Positions 22,010 to 32,881 of a DNA stretch of 64,000 nt are shown here, in pieces. This DNA comes from Puccinia triticina. Taxonomy: Eukaryota > Basidiomycota > Pucciniomycetes > Pucciniales > Pucciniaceae. The stretch's first letter is position 1. The number at the start of each line of letters is the position of its first letter. The translations under genes and the position numbers were made by a program. The notes below the pieces were generated by a model that saw only the letters and a program-made list of their open reading frames with translations, was not told the DNA's origin and made no database searches. Location: the NCBI RefSeq assembly GCF_026914185.1, contig NC_070564.1, positions 7,192,001 through 7,256,000 of the forward strand. The letters run 5' to 3'.

Positions 22010-22892
22010 CACCAGGAAAAAAAAAATAGTCACTTGATGACAAGTGACATCATTCCAGCTCCAGCGCGCTACCCACCATCTACCCACCATCTACCCATCA
22101 TCTACCCACCATCTACCCACCATCTAACCAGTTTCAGAATTTCCACAGGAGATCCTCAGTTTTTGCTGGGCACCACTGATCCCCATTTCTTGTCAGCTGA
22201 TACTCAGCTTTAGCTCCCAGCTTATGATCAGCTTTGGTGCCCAGCTCATGCTCAGCTTTGTTGCCCAGATCAGAACCAGTCCTGTCCCAGCTTATTTTCA
22301 GCTTCATTCCAGTCATGGCTCAGCTTAGACTCAGATTAGGAATATCATTGGCCCAGCCAATTCTCAGCTTTGGACCAGTATTGGCTCAGCTGATTTTCAG
22401 CTTTGGATAAATCTTGGCCCAGCCAATGCTCAGATTCTGAGTCTGACCACTCCTGTAACAACTTATGCTCATCTGTGGACCAGCCTTGGCTCAGCTGATG
22501 CTCAGCTGTGGACCAACCTTGGCTAAGACAATGCTCAGCTGTGGACCAGCCTTGGCTCAGCTGATGCTCAGCTGTGGACCAGCCTTGGCTCAGCTGATGC
22601 TCAGCTGTGGACCAGCCTTGGCTCAGCTGATGCTCAGCTGTGGAACAGCCTTGGCTCAGGTGATATTAATCTTTTGAATAGTCTCAAAAAATCTGATACT
22701 CAGCTTTGGAACAGCCCTGACTCAGCCAATGCTCAGCTTTGTACCAGCATTGGCTCAGCCAATGCTCAGCTTTTGAAAACTTTTGGCCCAGCTGGTGTTA
22801 ATCTTTGGAAAAGTATTGTCCCAGCTGATCCTAAGCTCTGCACAAGCCTTTTCCAAGATGATGCTCAGCTTTGGACCATTGTTGGCTAAGCT
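22010..22892. mobile_element. Fold-back element M2, right end lost
   Basis: The left end CACCAGGAAAAA and the following CTTGATGACAAGTGACAT match M1 at 14779. The interior is a tandem array of about 35-bp units (GGACCAGCCTTGGCTCAGCT, GATGCTCAGCTGT), regular between 22465 and 22660. No right terminal repeat is present. Element A resumes at 22893 inside FGPTG, so the right end and a piece of RT were deleted together. Confidence 0.7.
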
Positions 22893-23029
22893 CCAGTCGG
22901 GCCGAAAAGCATTTTCAATGGTGCAAACTGGCCTGCTTTACAGATAAAGGCAAGTTTTTCTTTGTCCCCTTTGGCTACCCTTAAGTTCCCGTAAGCGTTC
23001 CGCCGATCCAGCTTTGTGAAAGTAACCGC
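22893..23029 (-). pseudogene. Element A RT fragment (palm)
   Basis: A short piece reads VTFTKLDRRNAYGNLRVAKG, DKEKLAFICKAGQFAPLKML, FGPTG, which is RT motif A through the conserved FG.TGAP region. It joins in frame to LVNSLLDA at 53302 when element F plus one ccgc is removed. The YLDD segment that should follow is deleted. Confidence 0.85.
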
Positions 23030-23877
23030 TGTGGTAGACGCTTTAGTTCTGGATGGAAAAATTCAAAAATTTCTAGTTTACATATGTAGTGTTACATTAC
23101 ACCATCTAGTGATACACACACTCCCTTCAGCTCACATACACAGTTTTACAAAACTGCATGTATATAGCTTACATACTACCCTTTTACATATATATGTGTG
23201 TATATATGCGGCTAGGTAGCAACCAGCCAGCCTCAGATGTGACTGTGTAGCAACCACAAGCCACTAATTACAGTAACCTAGCAACCACAAGCCACATGAA
23301 TAAAGCGGCATAGTAACCATGGGGCTGTGCAAGTCATTTAAGCAGACTACACAGCAATACAGGAAGCTGTGCAGGTCACTTGAGAAGACTCCATAGCAAC
23401 CAGAGGGCTTTGTAAGCCACACTTGTAACTAGATCACCAGCTAAATTTGCTCATGTATACACTGCCACACTGTACATAGCTGTATTTGCACAGCATTTGT
23501 AAAGGCACACCAGCCAAAACCCCTCATGTACATAGACCACCAGCATAAATGCCTCACATTTTCCTATATAAGGAGGGGCTCTCTCTTCCTTTTCCCCCCA
23601 TCCAATCAAGGAGATCATCCCCCCCACGAGATTCAAATAAATTGTCACCCTCACACTCTCTGCCACATAATAAAATACTAGCTTTATATTTTGAAATACA
23701 CAGTCCATTGTGAGCCACTTGTGAGAAAAGTATTCAACTAAACTAGACCACTGTCTTCTTGCTTCCAGCCTAGCTGGGGGTGTTGTCAGTCTTTGTCTTT
23801 CAGAGAAGCAGGGGTTTCCCCACACATACTTCTCTAAATTCAGCCATAAGAGGTGCAAACCACTTTGGAGTCTCACA
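23030..23877 (+). repeat. 5' LTR of element F
   Basis: This 848-bp LTR has a TATA box (23565-23572) and AATAAA-type signals downstream (about 23635 and 23668). It is matched by 34600-34787 plus 35831-35844 plus 52652-53297. Confidence 0.92.
23565..23572 (+). promoter_or_regulatory. TATA box of element F LTR
   Basis: TATATAAG, followed by GAGGGGCTCTC and a pyrimidine tract. The identical box is at 52985-52992 in LTR2. Confidence 0.65.
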
Positions 23878-23879
23878 AC

Positions 23880-23898
23880 TGGTGTCCCAACAGTGGCC
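23880..23898 (+). promoter_or_regulatory. Primer-binding site of element F
   Basis: TGGTGTCCCAACAGTGGCC starts two bases after LTR1. The leading TGG fits a tRNA CCA end; the tRNA was not identified. Confidence 0.6.
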
Positions 23899-24337
23899 TA
23901 GTTAGTTGAATATTCTCTTCACGCATAAATTGGTATTATCAGTTGTTATATTATTACTTTGAAAACCAGACTTTCATTACAGAAAACCTTGTATTTTTTA
24001 AAGATCATTGAATTACAAAAAAAGAGCGACTCTAAAAACATATAAAATTAGATATATTTGGATATACTAAAAGCTTTTTGTAGTACTCTCTAGACAAACC
24101 ATTTGTTTCAGGCTAGCTATTCCTTTGCAGTGAGTACTGGGGAATAAGCTAGATTTTATACTATTTAAGGATAAATCAGATTTGCCCTGGTTAAAGAGAA
24201 CCAGAGACTATCAGTTTATTATATTTTTTTTGATCATTAGGATCTTTGATATTGTCTAGCAGTCTACATCAACTTCTATTATAAACCAAAAATACTTTTT
24301 TTATATTTTTTACAGGAACCTCTTATTTTAAAGAACA
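23899..24337 (+). other. Leader of element F
   Basis: AT-rich untranslated sequence between the primer site and the gag ATG. No gene seen. Confidence 0.5.
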
Positions 24338-25873
24338 ATGTGTTATACTATACCAGGAGATTTGGATGGAATTATGGCAGACCAAGGAAACACTAGTATG
24401 ACAATAGACCAGCCACATTTTATGCAGACTAACAAACATAGAAGTACATCAGTACCTGGAAAGGCAAGAGGAACAGCTTTTGCGTCAGGATCCGGAGCAC
24501 CTTCAACCTCGGCTGCAGACATGGCAGAAAGATTATTCAAGACAATCACACCCACAAGATATTGCATAAAACCCCAGACACAAACTGAACTCAAAACACC
24601 GGAAATAAGTCAACCCAACATTACGCGTGAAAAGAAGACAAAAGTTGTCAAGATTGAGAATGACACCCTCAAATTTGAAGGAGAAAAACTAAAAACTTTC
24701 TTATCACGTTACAAGAGGACAGCAGAAGCATGTGGTGCCAGCGACTGGGACATGGTGATGCAAATTGACAAGTTTGTGGTTGGCGAGGAACTCAAAGAGG
24801 AACTGGAAAACCTGGACAGCTACGTTGAGCGTGATTGGGAACAGCTGAAGGAAAGTATGAAGGAAGTTTGGGGCGACTTTTACGTCCAAATTAAGTATAC
24901 CATACATGACCTCCGCACCCTGTCTGAAGAACTTGCCAAGAAAGGAGGATTAAAAGACTTACACAAATACAGGGAATTTGTTTCAAAATTCATGATGATT
25001 GTGAAATACCTTGTGACGAATGAACATATTACCTCACAAAAAGATGTAGTCTATTTGTTTCTGGCAGCTTTCTCCACAGAATCACAAACAAACATCAAGC
25101 GAGAATTAATCAAGGGAAACAAGATCACATACGGGAAGGACGGTTACTGCAAACCACCAGAGCTTAAGGATCTCATCAACTTCAGTGAAATGGAAATGAA
25201 GGCCAGGTCCCAGGACACATTTGGATACGGAGGCGCCTTTACGGAAGCCAATTGTGTAATGCAAAAGTCACTAGATGCAAAGAAAGGATCCAAGAAAGGC
25301 AAAATGCTCTGTCAGAAGATGATTTCAGAGAGCCCTGCTGGTGCTCTGGAATAAAAGGTTGAAGATATTGCCAAGGGTATCCTATCTCTAGCCCAGAAAC
25401 TGGGGAAAATTCCAACAACTGCCGGCAGAGAATTCAATCGAGATGCGGGACCATCCGGAAAAGCCTTATATGAATCTAGGTCTCCCATTTGCTATTACTG
25501 TAGCAAAGAAGGGCACACACTTCCAAAATGTTTCTTATTAGCAGAGGATGAAAAACAAGGGCTGGTACGGCGAATTGGACACAATTTCCACTTACCAAAC
25601 GGGGACAAAATTCCATATGACCCAGCTCGCCCCATCCGAACAGTAGTTGCCGGTTCTTCATTTGACCCAAAAATGAAGCAATTATCTGCTCAGCTAGCCT
25701 CCTTTGGACCAGCCACTTTTCCAAATAACATTCCGGTACCCGAAGCTAAAACAATATTAAAGAAGGAAAAAGAAGCCCAACCTTCTCAAGACGTTGTGTC
25801 CTCTGTAGGGATGATTCACTGGAAAAACTGGAAAGCACCTACCACCGGAGCCAAAAACTTCATAAGCCAGCTT
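24338..25873 (+). pseudogene. Element F gag (capsid and zinc knuckle), one stop
   Basis: ATG 24338 (an internal ATG also lies in ..GIMADQGN) opens a 338-codon frame. It has a disordered leader, then a capsid-like core: FEGEKLKTFLSRYKRTAEAC, WEQLKESMKEVWGDFYVQIK, LHKYREFVSKFMMIVKYLVT. TAA at 25352-25354 interrupts it. The same frame goes on through VEDIAKGILSLAQKLGKIP and a CCHC zinc knuckle CYYCSKEGHTLPKC (near 25495). It continues to the solo LTR at 25874, across which it joins FISQL|PLSSNGVQSRGGG in frame. The capsid packages element RNA in cytoplasmic particles. Confidence 0.8.
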
Positions 25874-26829
25874 TGTCAGCCTTAGAGTCATCACAGCTGA
25901 CCTAAAAGCTGCCTGTTCTGCCTTTGTTACATATAAATTACTTTATATCTTTTTCATCTTAAGAGATAACCTTGTTTTGACTTCATATTCTGTTTCCTCA
26001 TGCAATTTTAACCCTAGTTACAACTTATTAATTCATTGTAACTATACTCCTTCCCTGAGTTATTGAGTTGTGGCGCGCTTGCGCAGTTGTGACGTGTCAG
26101 CGCTACCAGGCGCGCCAAACCACATGTACATATGTAAATTACATAAGCAAACTGTGAAAATTTTCGTAGTCAGGATCCCCCTTGCCTGAGGCGGATCTAC
26201 AGACTTCAGCACACCAGAACCACCACCCAGATAACTCCAGGATCACCACCAAAGAGCCTACTATACTCCCAGTATACCTACCGTCACAGGCGCCTAGGAT
26301 ATTGACAGTAAGTAACCTCTTTCACTGAACCCTCTTTATCTCAGAGGTACAACTCTGTGTCTTGCTTGATCTGCTCTTTCTTCTGGTTTTACCTCCTTCT
26401 TGATCACAGGGCTGTCCCTCCAAATCCACAGGCCTTTGCCTCTATCTTGATCACAGGGCTGTCCCTTATTATCACTTGGCCTTTGCCTCAAATCTAGGTT
26501 ACAGGGCTGTCCCTCAGGTTTCCCTTTAAGAACCTTGACTATCCAGAAGGAAGCTAAAAAATTGTGGCTGGATTAAGCTTATCCAATCCCTGAGAGGAAG
26601 CTGTAGCACTTCTAGCACAGATTACCAGCACTCTTCTGAAGAGTAGCATTGCCAGTGGACGTGCATTCCCACTAGAATAACCTAGTACTTCTCTTTTTCC
26701 TTATCCTGCTTGGTTTCTCTCTCTCTTTCTCTTTTTCTCTTACAGTTTTAGTTTCTTTATCCCAAGAAATCCAACTATTGCCCCCCCACTTCTTGTGTCC
26801 TGTTGTCACTATAGAGACTCAGGCTCACA
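25874..26829 (+). mobile_element. Solo LTR H in element F gag-protease
   Basis: This 956-bp sequence begins TGTCAGCCTTAGAGTC and ends GACTCAGGCTCACA. It is flanked by agctt (25869-25873, 26830-26834). Excision restores the F frame. Inside, three repeats of about 57 bp sit at 26400-26515 (ACAGGGCTGTCCCT..GGCCTTTGCCTC). It has no coding capacity. Confidence 0.85.
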
Positions 26830-26834
26830 AGCTT

Positions 26835-27817
26835 CCTTTAAGTTCAAATGGGGTACAAAGCCGAGGTGGAGGATTCTCTGGACGTCGCGAGTCTGACACA
26901 CTTTCTAAACCTGTGGGACCCTTTGAAATTTTGACAAAGGTTAAGGAAGATAACCGAATGGACATAGACCGGATGGAACCTCCTGAAATAGCGGCCAAAA
27001 AGCCCAAAGCAAAATCAGGGGCACCCAAAAATGAAAATACAATTGCTAATGAATTTGACAATGCACAGCTTTCAGTCACATTTTCCCAGCTCAGTAATAT
27101 AGCACCTAGATTTACAGAGGAAATGATCAAACAACTATCAGAAAGGCTACCACAAAAAGCTGGTGCTACAACCTATCTATCTTCAGAACCCCAAACAGAA
27201 GCAGAAAAAAACCTTTTGTCCGCATCCATGAAGCTAAATGAGGATAAACAGGGACTTGATGGTTCCAGTTTTTACAGTTGCGCCCTGGGCTTCATCAACA
27301 CCAAATTAGGCAACCAGGATATAAATTTCTTGGTCGATTTGTATTCCATGGTCAACATGATCCCAGAAGGTTTGGCGTTTCATTTAGGTCTAGAAATTAC
27401 TCACATAGAGATTCCTTTGTCTGTTGTAGGAGGAGAACAGTGCAATGAGTTGTGGAATTCTGCCCAATAACCATTGGGAGCTTTTCAGGCCCAATCCACC
27501 TCTTTACAGCAATTAAGGCAACTTTGCCTATTCTTGGAAGACCTTTTTTGTTTGACAATAAATGTCAGCTGGAGTATCATTCACAAGGAGAGGTACTCAC
27601 CTTCCAAGGTCATAAGGAAAGAAGAGTGAAAATCAATTTGGCAAAGGCATTTGAAGGATATGGGTGGGAAAAGAGGAAACAGTGTCTTGACGAACCCCTG
27701 ACCGCCAGCTGTCTTTTCAAATTGGAAAATCCTCAAACTAAAGGTGAAATTTCGAGTAAATTTAGTGAGACAGCCTGTGACGCTCTTGAGAAACTCAAGA
27801 GTCAGCCTTTTTCATAA
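26835..27817 (+). pseudogene. Element F protease region
   Basis: Following the LTR the frame reads PLSSNGVQSRGGGFSGRRES, an Asp/Met-rich linker (MDIDRMEPPEIAAKKPKAKS), and a retropepsin-like block: NQDINFLVDLYSMVNMIPEG, LAFHLGLEITH. The usual D-S-G-S of this clade reads D-L-Y-S, so the active site is lost. A frameshift near 27455 moves the rest (CPITIGSFSGPIHLFTAIKA, TLPILGRPFLFDNKCQLEYH) to another frame, which ends at TAA 27815-27817. Confidence 0.75.
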
Positions 27818-28158
27818 ATAAAGGTGCTCCCTTAAAAGAATTAAGCTCAATACCAACCATTGAGATTAATTCTGGAGTACCTGCTTGCCAAGGTTGGAAA
27901 CACAAAATTTCATCCAAATTAGCTTCTCTATATATTTCTACAAAGCAAAAATTAACAAAAACAGAAGATAAAACTACTAATCAATTCAGTTGTTTCAGCA
28001 GCCTCCTTTCCTTTGGAAATGTACTAAAACAAGAAATAAAAGAAAAGTTCCAAGGCTCTGGATCTGACAAAAGTTTCAAAAACTTACTTGGAAGGGGTCT
28101 TGGAGCTAATGCACAGGCAGAAATATGCAAAAACTGGCAGCACGGACAAGTATGGTGT
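27818..28158 (+). other. Degenerate linker between F protease and RT
   Basis: Readable but shifted frames contain a charged linker. It joins MTKYKPVGKKVKPVNKPMPQ, which starts the RT polyprotein, so it is part of the original gag-pol frame with indels. Confidence 0.5.
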
Positions 28159-31100
28159 ATGACTAAATACAAACCAGTAGGAAAAAAAGTCAAACCCGTA
28201 AACAAACCAATGCCACAAGCAATAAACCCGCCCCTCAAACGCCCACCACTCTCAAGAGACCCGTACAAAACACCACTTACTCCATTTCCACCGGAATTCC
28301 AGGAAACCACTAAGATAACAGAAGAAAGACTCAAAGTTGTAAACTTTGGACCAGTAGGATGGCTGTATTCAGAAGAGCTAAAGCTTTTTAAAAATGTTAT
28401 AGTCATCCGTGAAAAAGCTTTAGCATTCAATCAAGCTGAGCGCGGTCTTCTAAAGCACTCATATGGACTATCTTATGTTATCCCAGTAGTAGAACATATT
28501 CCTTGGCAGAAAAAACCTATTCCCATCCCTGCAGCAATAAAAGAAGAGTTCACAGAATTAGTTTGTGAAAGAGTTGAGACTGGTCTATATGAGCAGTCCA
28601 CTTCCAGTTATTCAAGTCCTGTATTTTGTGTTGCCAAACATGATGGCCGCTTGCGGATTGTCCACGACCTTCAAGAAATGAACCAAGTCACAATACGTGA
28701 TGCAGGGCTCCCACCAGCTACTGAAGAATTTGTAGAGTCTTTCTCAGGACGTGCATGCTACGGCTTGGGCGACATTATGGGTGGCTATGATGAGAGGGAA
28801 TTAGCTGAAGAATCTCGACCTCTCACAACTTTTGACACCCCACTAGGACGATTTCAACTTACACGGCTACCTCAAGGAGCTACAAATTCAGTTGCGGTAT
28901 ACCAATCTCAGATGATGTGGATCCTGCAAGACAAAATCCCAGAGAGTGTTGGAGTTTTCATTGATGATGGCGGTATCAAAGGCCCACGGACAGACTATGG
29001 CGGTGAAGTTCTTAAGGAAAATCCAGGAATACAACGCTTTATTTGGGAATATGCCATTCTTCTAGAACGTGTATTGTTCAGAATTGAAGAAGCTGGCCTC
29101 ACAATATCAGGAAAGAAATTCGCCTGCTGCGTACCAGCTTTGGATATTGTGGGTCATGTAGTCTGCAAGGAAGGACGTAAAGTATCTGCAAAAAAGAAAA
29201 ATAAGGTACTAACCTGGCCAACCCCAGCAAATGTAACTGATCTTAGAGGATTTCTGGGGATTGTCACCTACGTCAGAATGTTCATTCAAAACCTATCCAA
29301 AATAGCAGCACCCCTCCAAAAGCTTACACACAAGAGCCAAGAATGGGAATGGACTGACCAATGTGAAGAGGCTTTCCAGAAGCTAAAATGGAAAGTAGGA
29401 GAAGATATTGTCCTCAAAAAGCTTGACTACTCAAAAGATGCAGGCATAATCATTTTGGCGGTGGACTCAAGTTTCATTGCTGCAGGAGCAGTACTCAGCC
29501 AACAAGAGTTAGATACAGGTCTGAACAGACCAGTATTATATGAATCTATTGTATTTTCTCCTGTAGAATCTAGATACTCCCAGCCCAAGTTAGAACTCTG
29601 TGGAGTTGCTCAAATTCTCAAAAAGCTACAAACGGTTCTCTGGGGTCAACACTTTGAACTGCAAGTAGATGCTAAGTCCTTAATTGAGATGATCAACTCA
29701 CCATCTTTGCCCAATGCTCCAATGACACAATGGGTAGCATTTATTCAATTATTCTCCTTTGAGCTGGTGCACAAGCCAGGGAAAACCTTCACAATGCCAG
29801 ACAGACTTTCTCGCCAACCTTTAGGACCAGATGAGGACGAATACTACAAGGACACGGATGACTTTGATGAAGATGAACCAGTAATCAGGGCCGGCTTTCA
29901 AACTTTCACAGCACATGTTGTTACGGAGGAGATCAAAGAATGGGAAAGCCCAGGATATTGGTTGGACATGAAACATTACTTACAAACCCTTAGAAGACCA
30001 GAATCCATGGGGAAAGACCAGTTTCTGAAACTACGAAGAAAGTCAATCAATTACTTTGTGAAGGAATCCAAACTAATGAAAAGGCACACTCCCACCACTC
30101 AAATAGTGATCTTCAACTCAGATTTTCAGTCGCGCCTCCTGAAAATGGTCCATGAAGATTTAGGTCACAGAGGAGTGGAAGAAACATACCAGCGCCTAGT
30201 ATGCCGATTCTGATGGCCCAGCTTAAAGAAACAAGTTAAGAAATGGGTCAATAGCTGTGAAGCCTGTCAGAAACGGGACCCCACAATACCTCGTGAAATC
30301 AGAAATCCCACCGGTGAAAGTTATCTTTTTGGACGGGTTGCCCTGGATGCCTGTCACATCAAAGCAGGAAGGTTTAAATACTTAATTGTGGCCCGTGATG
30401 ATCTTTCTGGTTGGGTTGAAGCAGCAGCACTGGTAAACCTTACATCAGCAGCTGTTTCCAAGTTTCTCATGGAAAATTGGGTCTATAAATTTGGTTCAAT
30501 AAAAACAGTTACCACTGACAATGGCCCAGAATTCAAGGATGAGTTTGTAGAAGCAGTCAAACAAATTGGGGCAACCCTTCGACCAACTACGCCATATTAC
30601 CCAGAAGGGAATGGGATGATTGAAAGAGGGCACAGACCTATCAAAGATGCCCTTGTCAAAATGTGTGGCGAGTCTGGTGCAAAATGGAAAGATCTTTTAC
30701 CATTAGTTTTTTTTGCGGATTGGATTTCAACAAGACGCTCAACCGGATATTCACCCTACAAGCTAGTCTTTGGCCAAAAGGCAGTTTTACCTGTGGACAT
30801 AGAAGCCAAAACATATCTAGCAGTTGATTGGTCAGAAGTCAGCACCACAGCCAAATTACTAGAGGCCAGGACCAGGCAGCTGGAACAGCGAGACGAGATG
30901 CTTCAAGAAGCCCGCGAGAAGTTATTAAAGTCACGTGAAGAATTGGTACGATATTGGGACAGAAGGCTAGCATCAAAATTACGGGACCCTTTGGAGCCAG
31001 GCACTTTAGTCCTTACCTATAACAAAAGTCTGGAAGATCAGTGGGGAAAATTATTTTTGCACAGGTGGAATGGACCCTATAAAATCAAAAGACAGGTTGA

Positions 31101-31272
31101 AAAAGGTGCTTACGTCTTAGAAGAATTAGATGGTACTGAGTTAAAAAGGAAGTATGCGGCATCCCACATCAAAAGATATTTTCCTCGGGGCAGATCACTA
31201 AAAGAGCTAGAGGAAGACGCAATGGATGTAGACAAGGAAGAGTCTGCAGAAATTTTTGATAATGATGAATAG
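28159..31272 (+). pseudogene. Element F pol: RT, RNase H, integrase, one TGA
   Basis: A single frame spans 28159-31272, broken only by TGA 30211-30213, where CRF*WPSLKK is expected to read FWW. RT motifs are GLYEQSTSSYSSPVFCVAKH, LRIVHDLQEMNQVTIRDAG, CYGLGDIMGGYDERE, LPQGATNSVAVYQ and the catalytic FIDDGGIKGP. RNase H contains IILAVDSSFIAAGAVLSQQE and YSQPKLELCGV. Integrase has CEACQKRD for zinc, the triad LDACHIKAG, TDNGPEFKDEF and GNGMIERGHRPIK, and a terminal GPYKIKRQVEKGAYVLEELD (GPY/F). No chromodomain is seen. The FIDD..KGP form marks a gypsy clade found in basidiomycetes. Apart from the stop it is well kept. Confidence 0.88.
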
Positions 31273-31931
31273 ACCTTTGCTCCTGAGTAGGAGGGTAAAC
31301 TGCTTACAATTGCGTACATTGCTCAGTTTCCATTGAGCTTAGTCTCTCATTTATACATACCTGGCCAAGACTATAAATGTTCTATATGCATATTGATCCC
31401 CATCACAGTTTTTTTAAGTTGGGGGAGGTTCCTAGTTATTTCTGAAACACTGTTTTGAGTCAAGATATTTTTTATGACTTACATATGCACTTTTTAAAAA
31501 AGACAAAATTTTGATGCAGAGTAGGCTGCAGTTTCTTTTGTATGCTGAGGGTATGGGTGGGCACATCAAAGTTCAGAATTTTTATGTTGAAACAGACTTA
31601 CTTGAAGATATGTTCTTTTTATCTCACTTGAATCTCTCATTTGGTTGGATTGGGAGAAAAATAAAAATTTCAATTGCTTAAACAAAAAGAAAAAACTCCT
31701 TTTTTTTCACTAGAGCTAACAAATTGGTTGGGGACAACCAATAAGTTGGGGGAGAGAAGAAGGGAATACAATTTTTTTGGTTTTTTTCTTTGTGTTTAGA
31801 TGAAAGCAAGAGAAACAATTTTTTGGATTTTCATTTGGTTAAGAAGATAAATAAAGAATTTTTTTGTTTTACAGGTTTGTTTCGCAGGTTGTAACAAAAG
31901 AGAAAAATAAGAACTATTTTTAGGAGCAGTT
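31273..31931. other. AT-rich stretch after F integrase with two polypurine-like copies
   Basis: No gene. It holds AAGTTGGGGGAGG at 31416-31428 and AAGTTGGGGGAGAG at 31743-31756. The second lies in a context (GGGGACAACCAATAAGTT) almost identical to the true polypurine tract at 34586. Confidence 0.6.
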
Positions 31932-32799
31932 TCAGTACATAGTATCGTAGTGATGATCATATTGACTAAAGAAAAAGAAGACAAAACCATCATTCAGTCA
32001 TAGCATAAGGGAGCCACCAAAGAAAACCAAATGAACTTACTGGTGTCCATAGAATACCCAAAACCAGTCCCCTGCGAGCGCAAGAGCGTTATCGATTTCG
32101 TTGATCGCCCCGAAGTCTGGATGACCGACCGGGAATGTCGCGAGAAATCGAGTAAGAACCTGACAGAGACGGTTGAATGCACTCCCGAACGCATAGATCG
32201 GGTCGAGCATAGGCATCAGAGGTTCAGGGCAAAATTGCACATCGGGTGCAACCGGAATGTCTTCGACTAGAAATCACAAATTAAAAAATAAATAAAAAAG
32301 ATAATGTTAATAATTAGAAATCAAGTCAATAAAACTGTCTATATATTATGTTAGTAAAATGAAAACTGTACATACCAGGAGGAGGGCGATGGTTTGCATC
32401 GATATCCATCAGGATCGACCCTCGATCTTCCGACATCTCTTCATCCGTATCTTCAACACCCGACTCGTTGCCCAACAAGTAGATCATATGGGAGAGTGGG
32501 ATCCCCTCGTCGCTTCCTACAGAACCTTCGTTGGTGGCCATCATCGGAAGGTAGACAGGAGAGTTCCCCCCAAAGATCTGGCGCTCCAGAGTGCATTCCG
32601 ATCGGGGTGATTCGTTATCATTAGCGTCTTGTGCGTCTTCTTCATAATCGGGGAGGGAATACTGAGGCGAAGGACTAGGTTCAGATGGCAAAGAATCGGA
32701 CAAGGATGAGAGAGGCGAAGAGGGAGATGAAGGAATCTCTACACTGTCGTTCGAACTAGCGCTGTCAGAAGATATAGAAATAACGGATTGATGAGCCAT
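31932..32799 (-). CDS. Antisense three-exon gene of unknown function inside element F
   Basis: I do not recognise this gene. Exons are 32799-32376, 32266-32041 and 31965-31932 (minus). Donors GTATGT and GTAAGT and acceptors CTAG and TTTAG join in frame to give 227 codons with no stop before TGA 31932-31934. The N-terminal half is acidic and Ser/Pro/Asp-rich (MAHQSVISISSDSASSNDSV; EDTDEEMSEDRGS), probably disordered. The C-terminal half looks folded: FGSAFNRLCQVLTRFLATFP, FGAINEIDNALALAGDWFWV, ending HHQYDHHYDTMY. A TATA-like box lies about 75 nt upstream. It sits between pol and the 3' LTR, opposite to the element. It may be an accessory antisense ORF, as in some plant Ty3 elements, or a captured host gene. 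It is intact although gag-pol is broken. Confidence 0.6.
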
Positions 32800-32873
32800 G
32801 TTGTTCAGCTCGTAGTGAGGAGAGCGAGGTGGTTGGCTGAGGGAATGAGCTGGGAGTTGGGACTGACCTGGTC

Positions 32874-32881
32874 CTTAAATA
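32874..32881 (-). promoter_or_regulatory. TATA-like box of the antisense gene
   Basis: On the minus strand, TATTTAAG lies 75-82 nt upstream of the ATG at 32799. The same octamer is in solo LTR E1 (rc of 35154-35161) before a GGAGG. Confidence 0.45.

Noticed and set aside
22465..22889. Plus-strand ORFs with a repeated CGPALAQLML-type product
   Set aside because: Translation of the 35-bp internal repeat of fold-back element M2; no start context or conservation in M1.
23451..23876. 141-codon minus ORF in the F LTR, shorter copy at 53003-53296
   Set aside because: Antisense to the LTR promoter region and shortened in the second copy; no motif.
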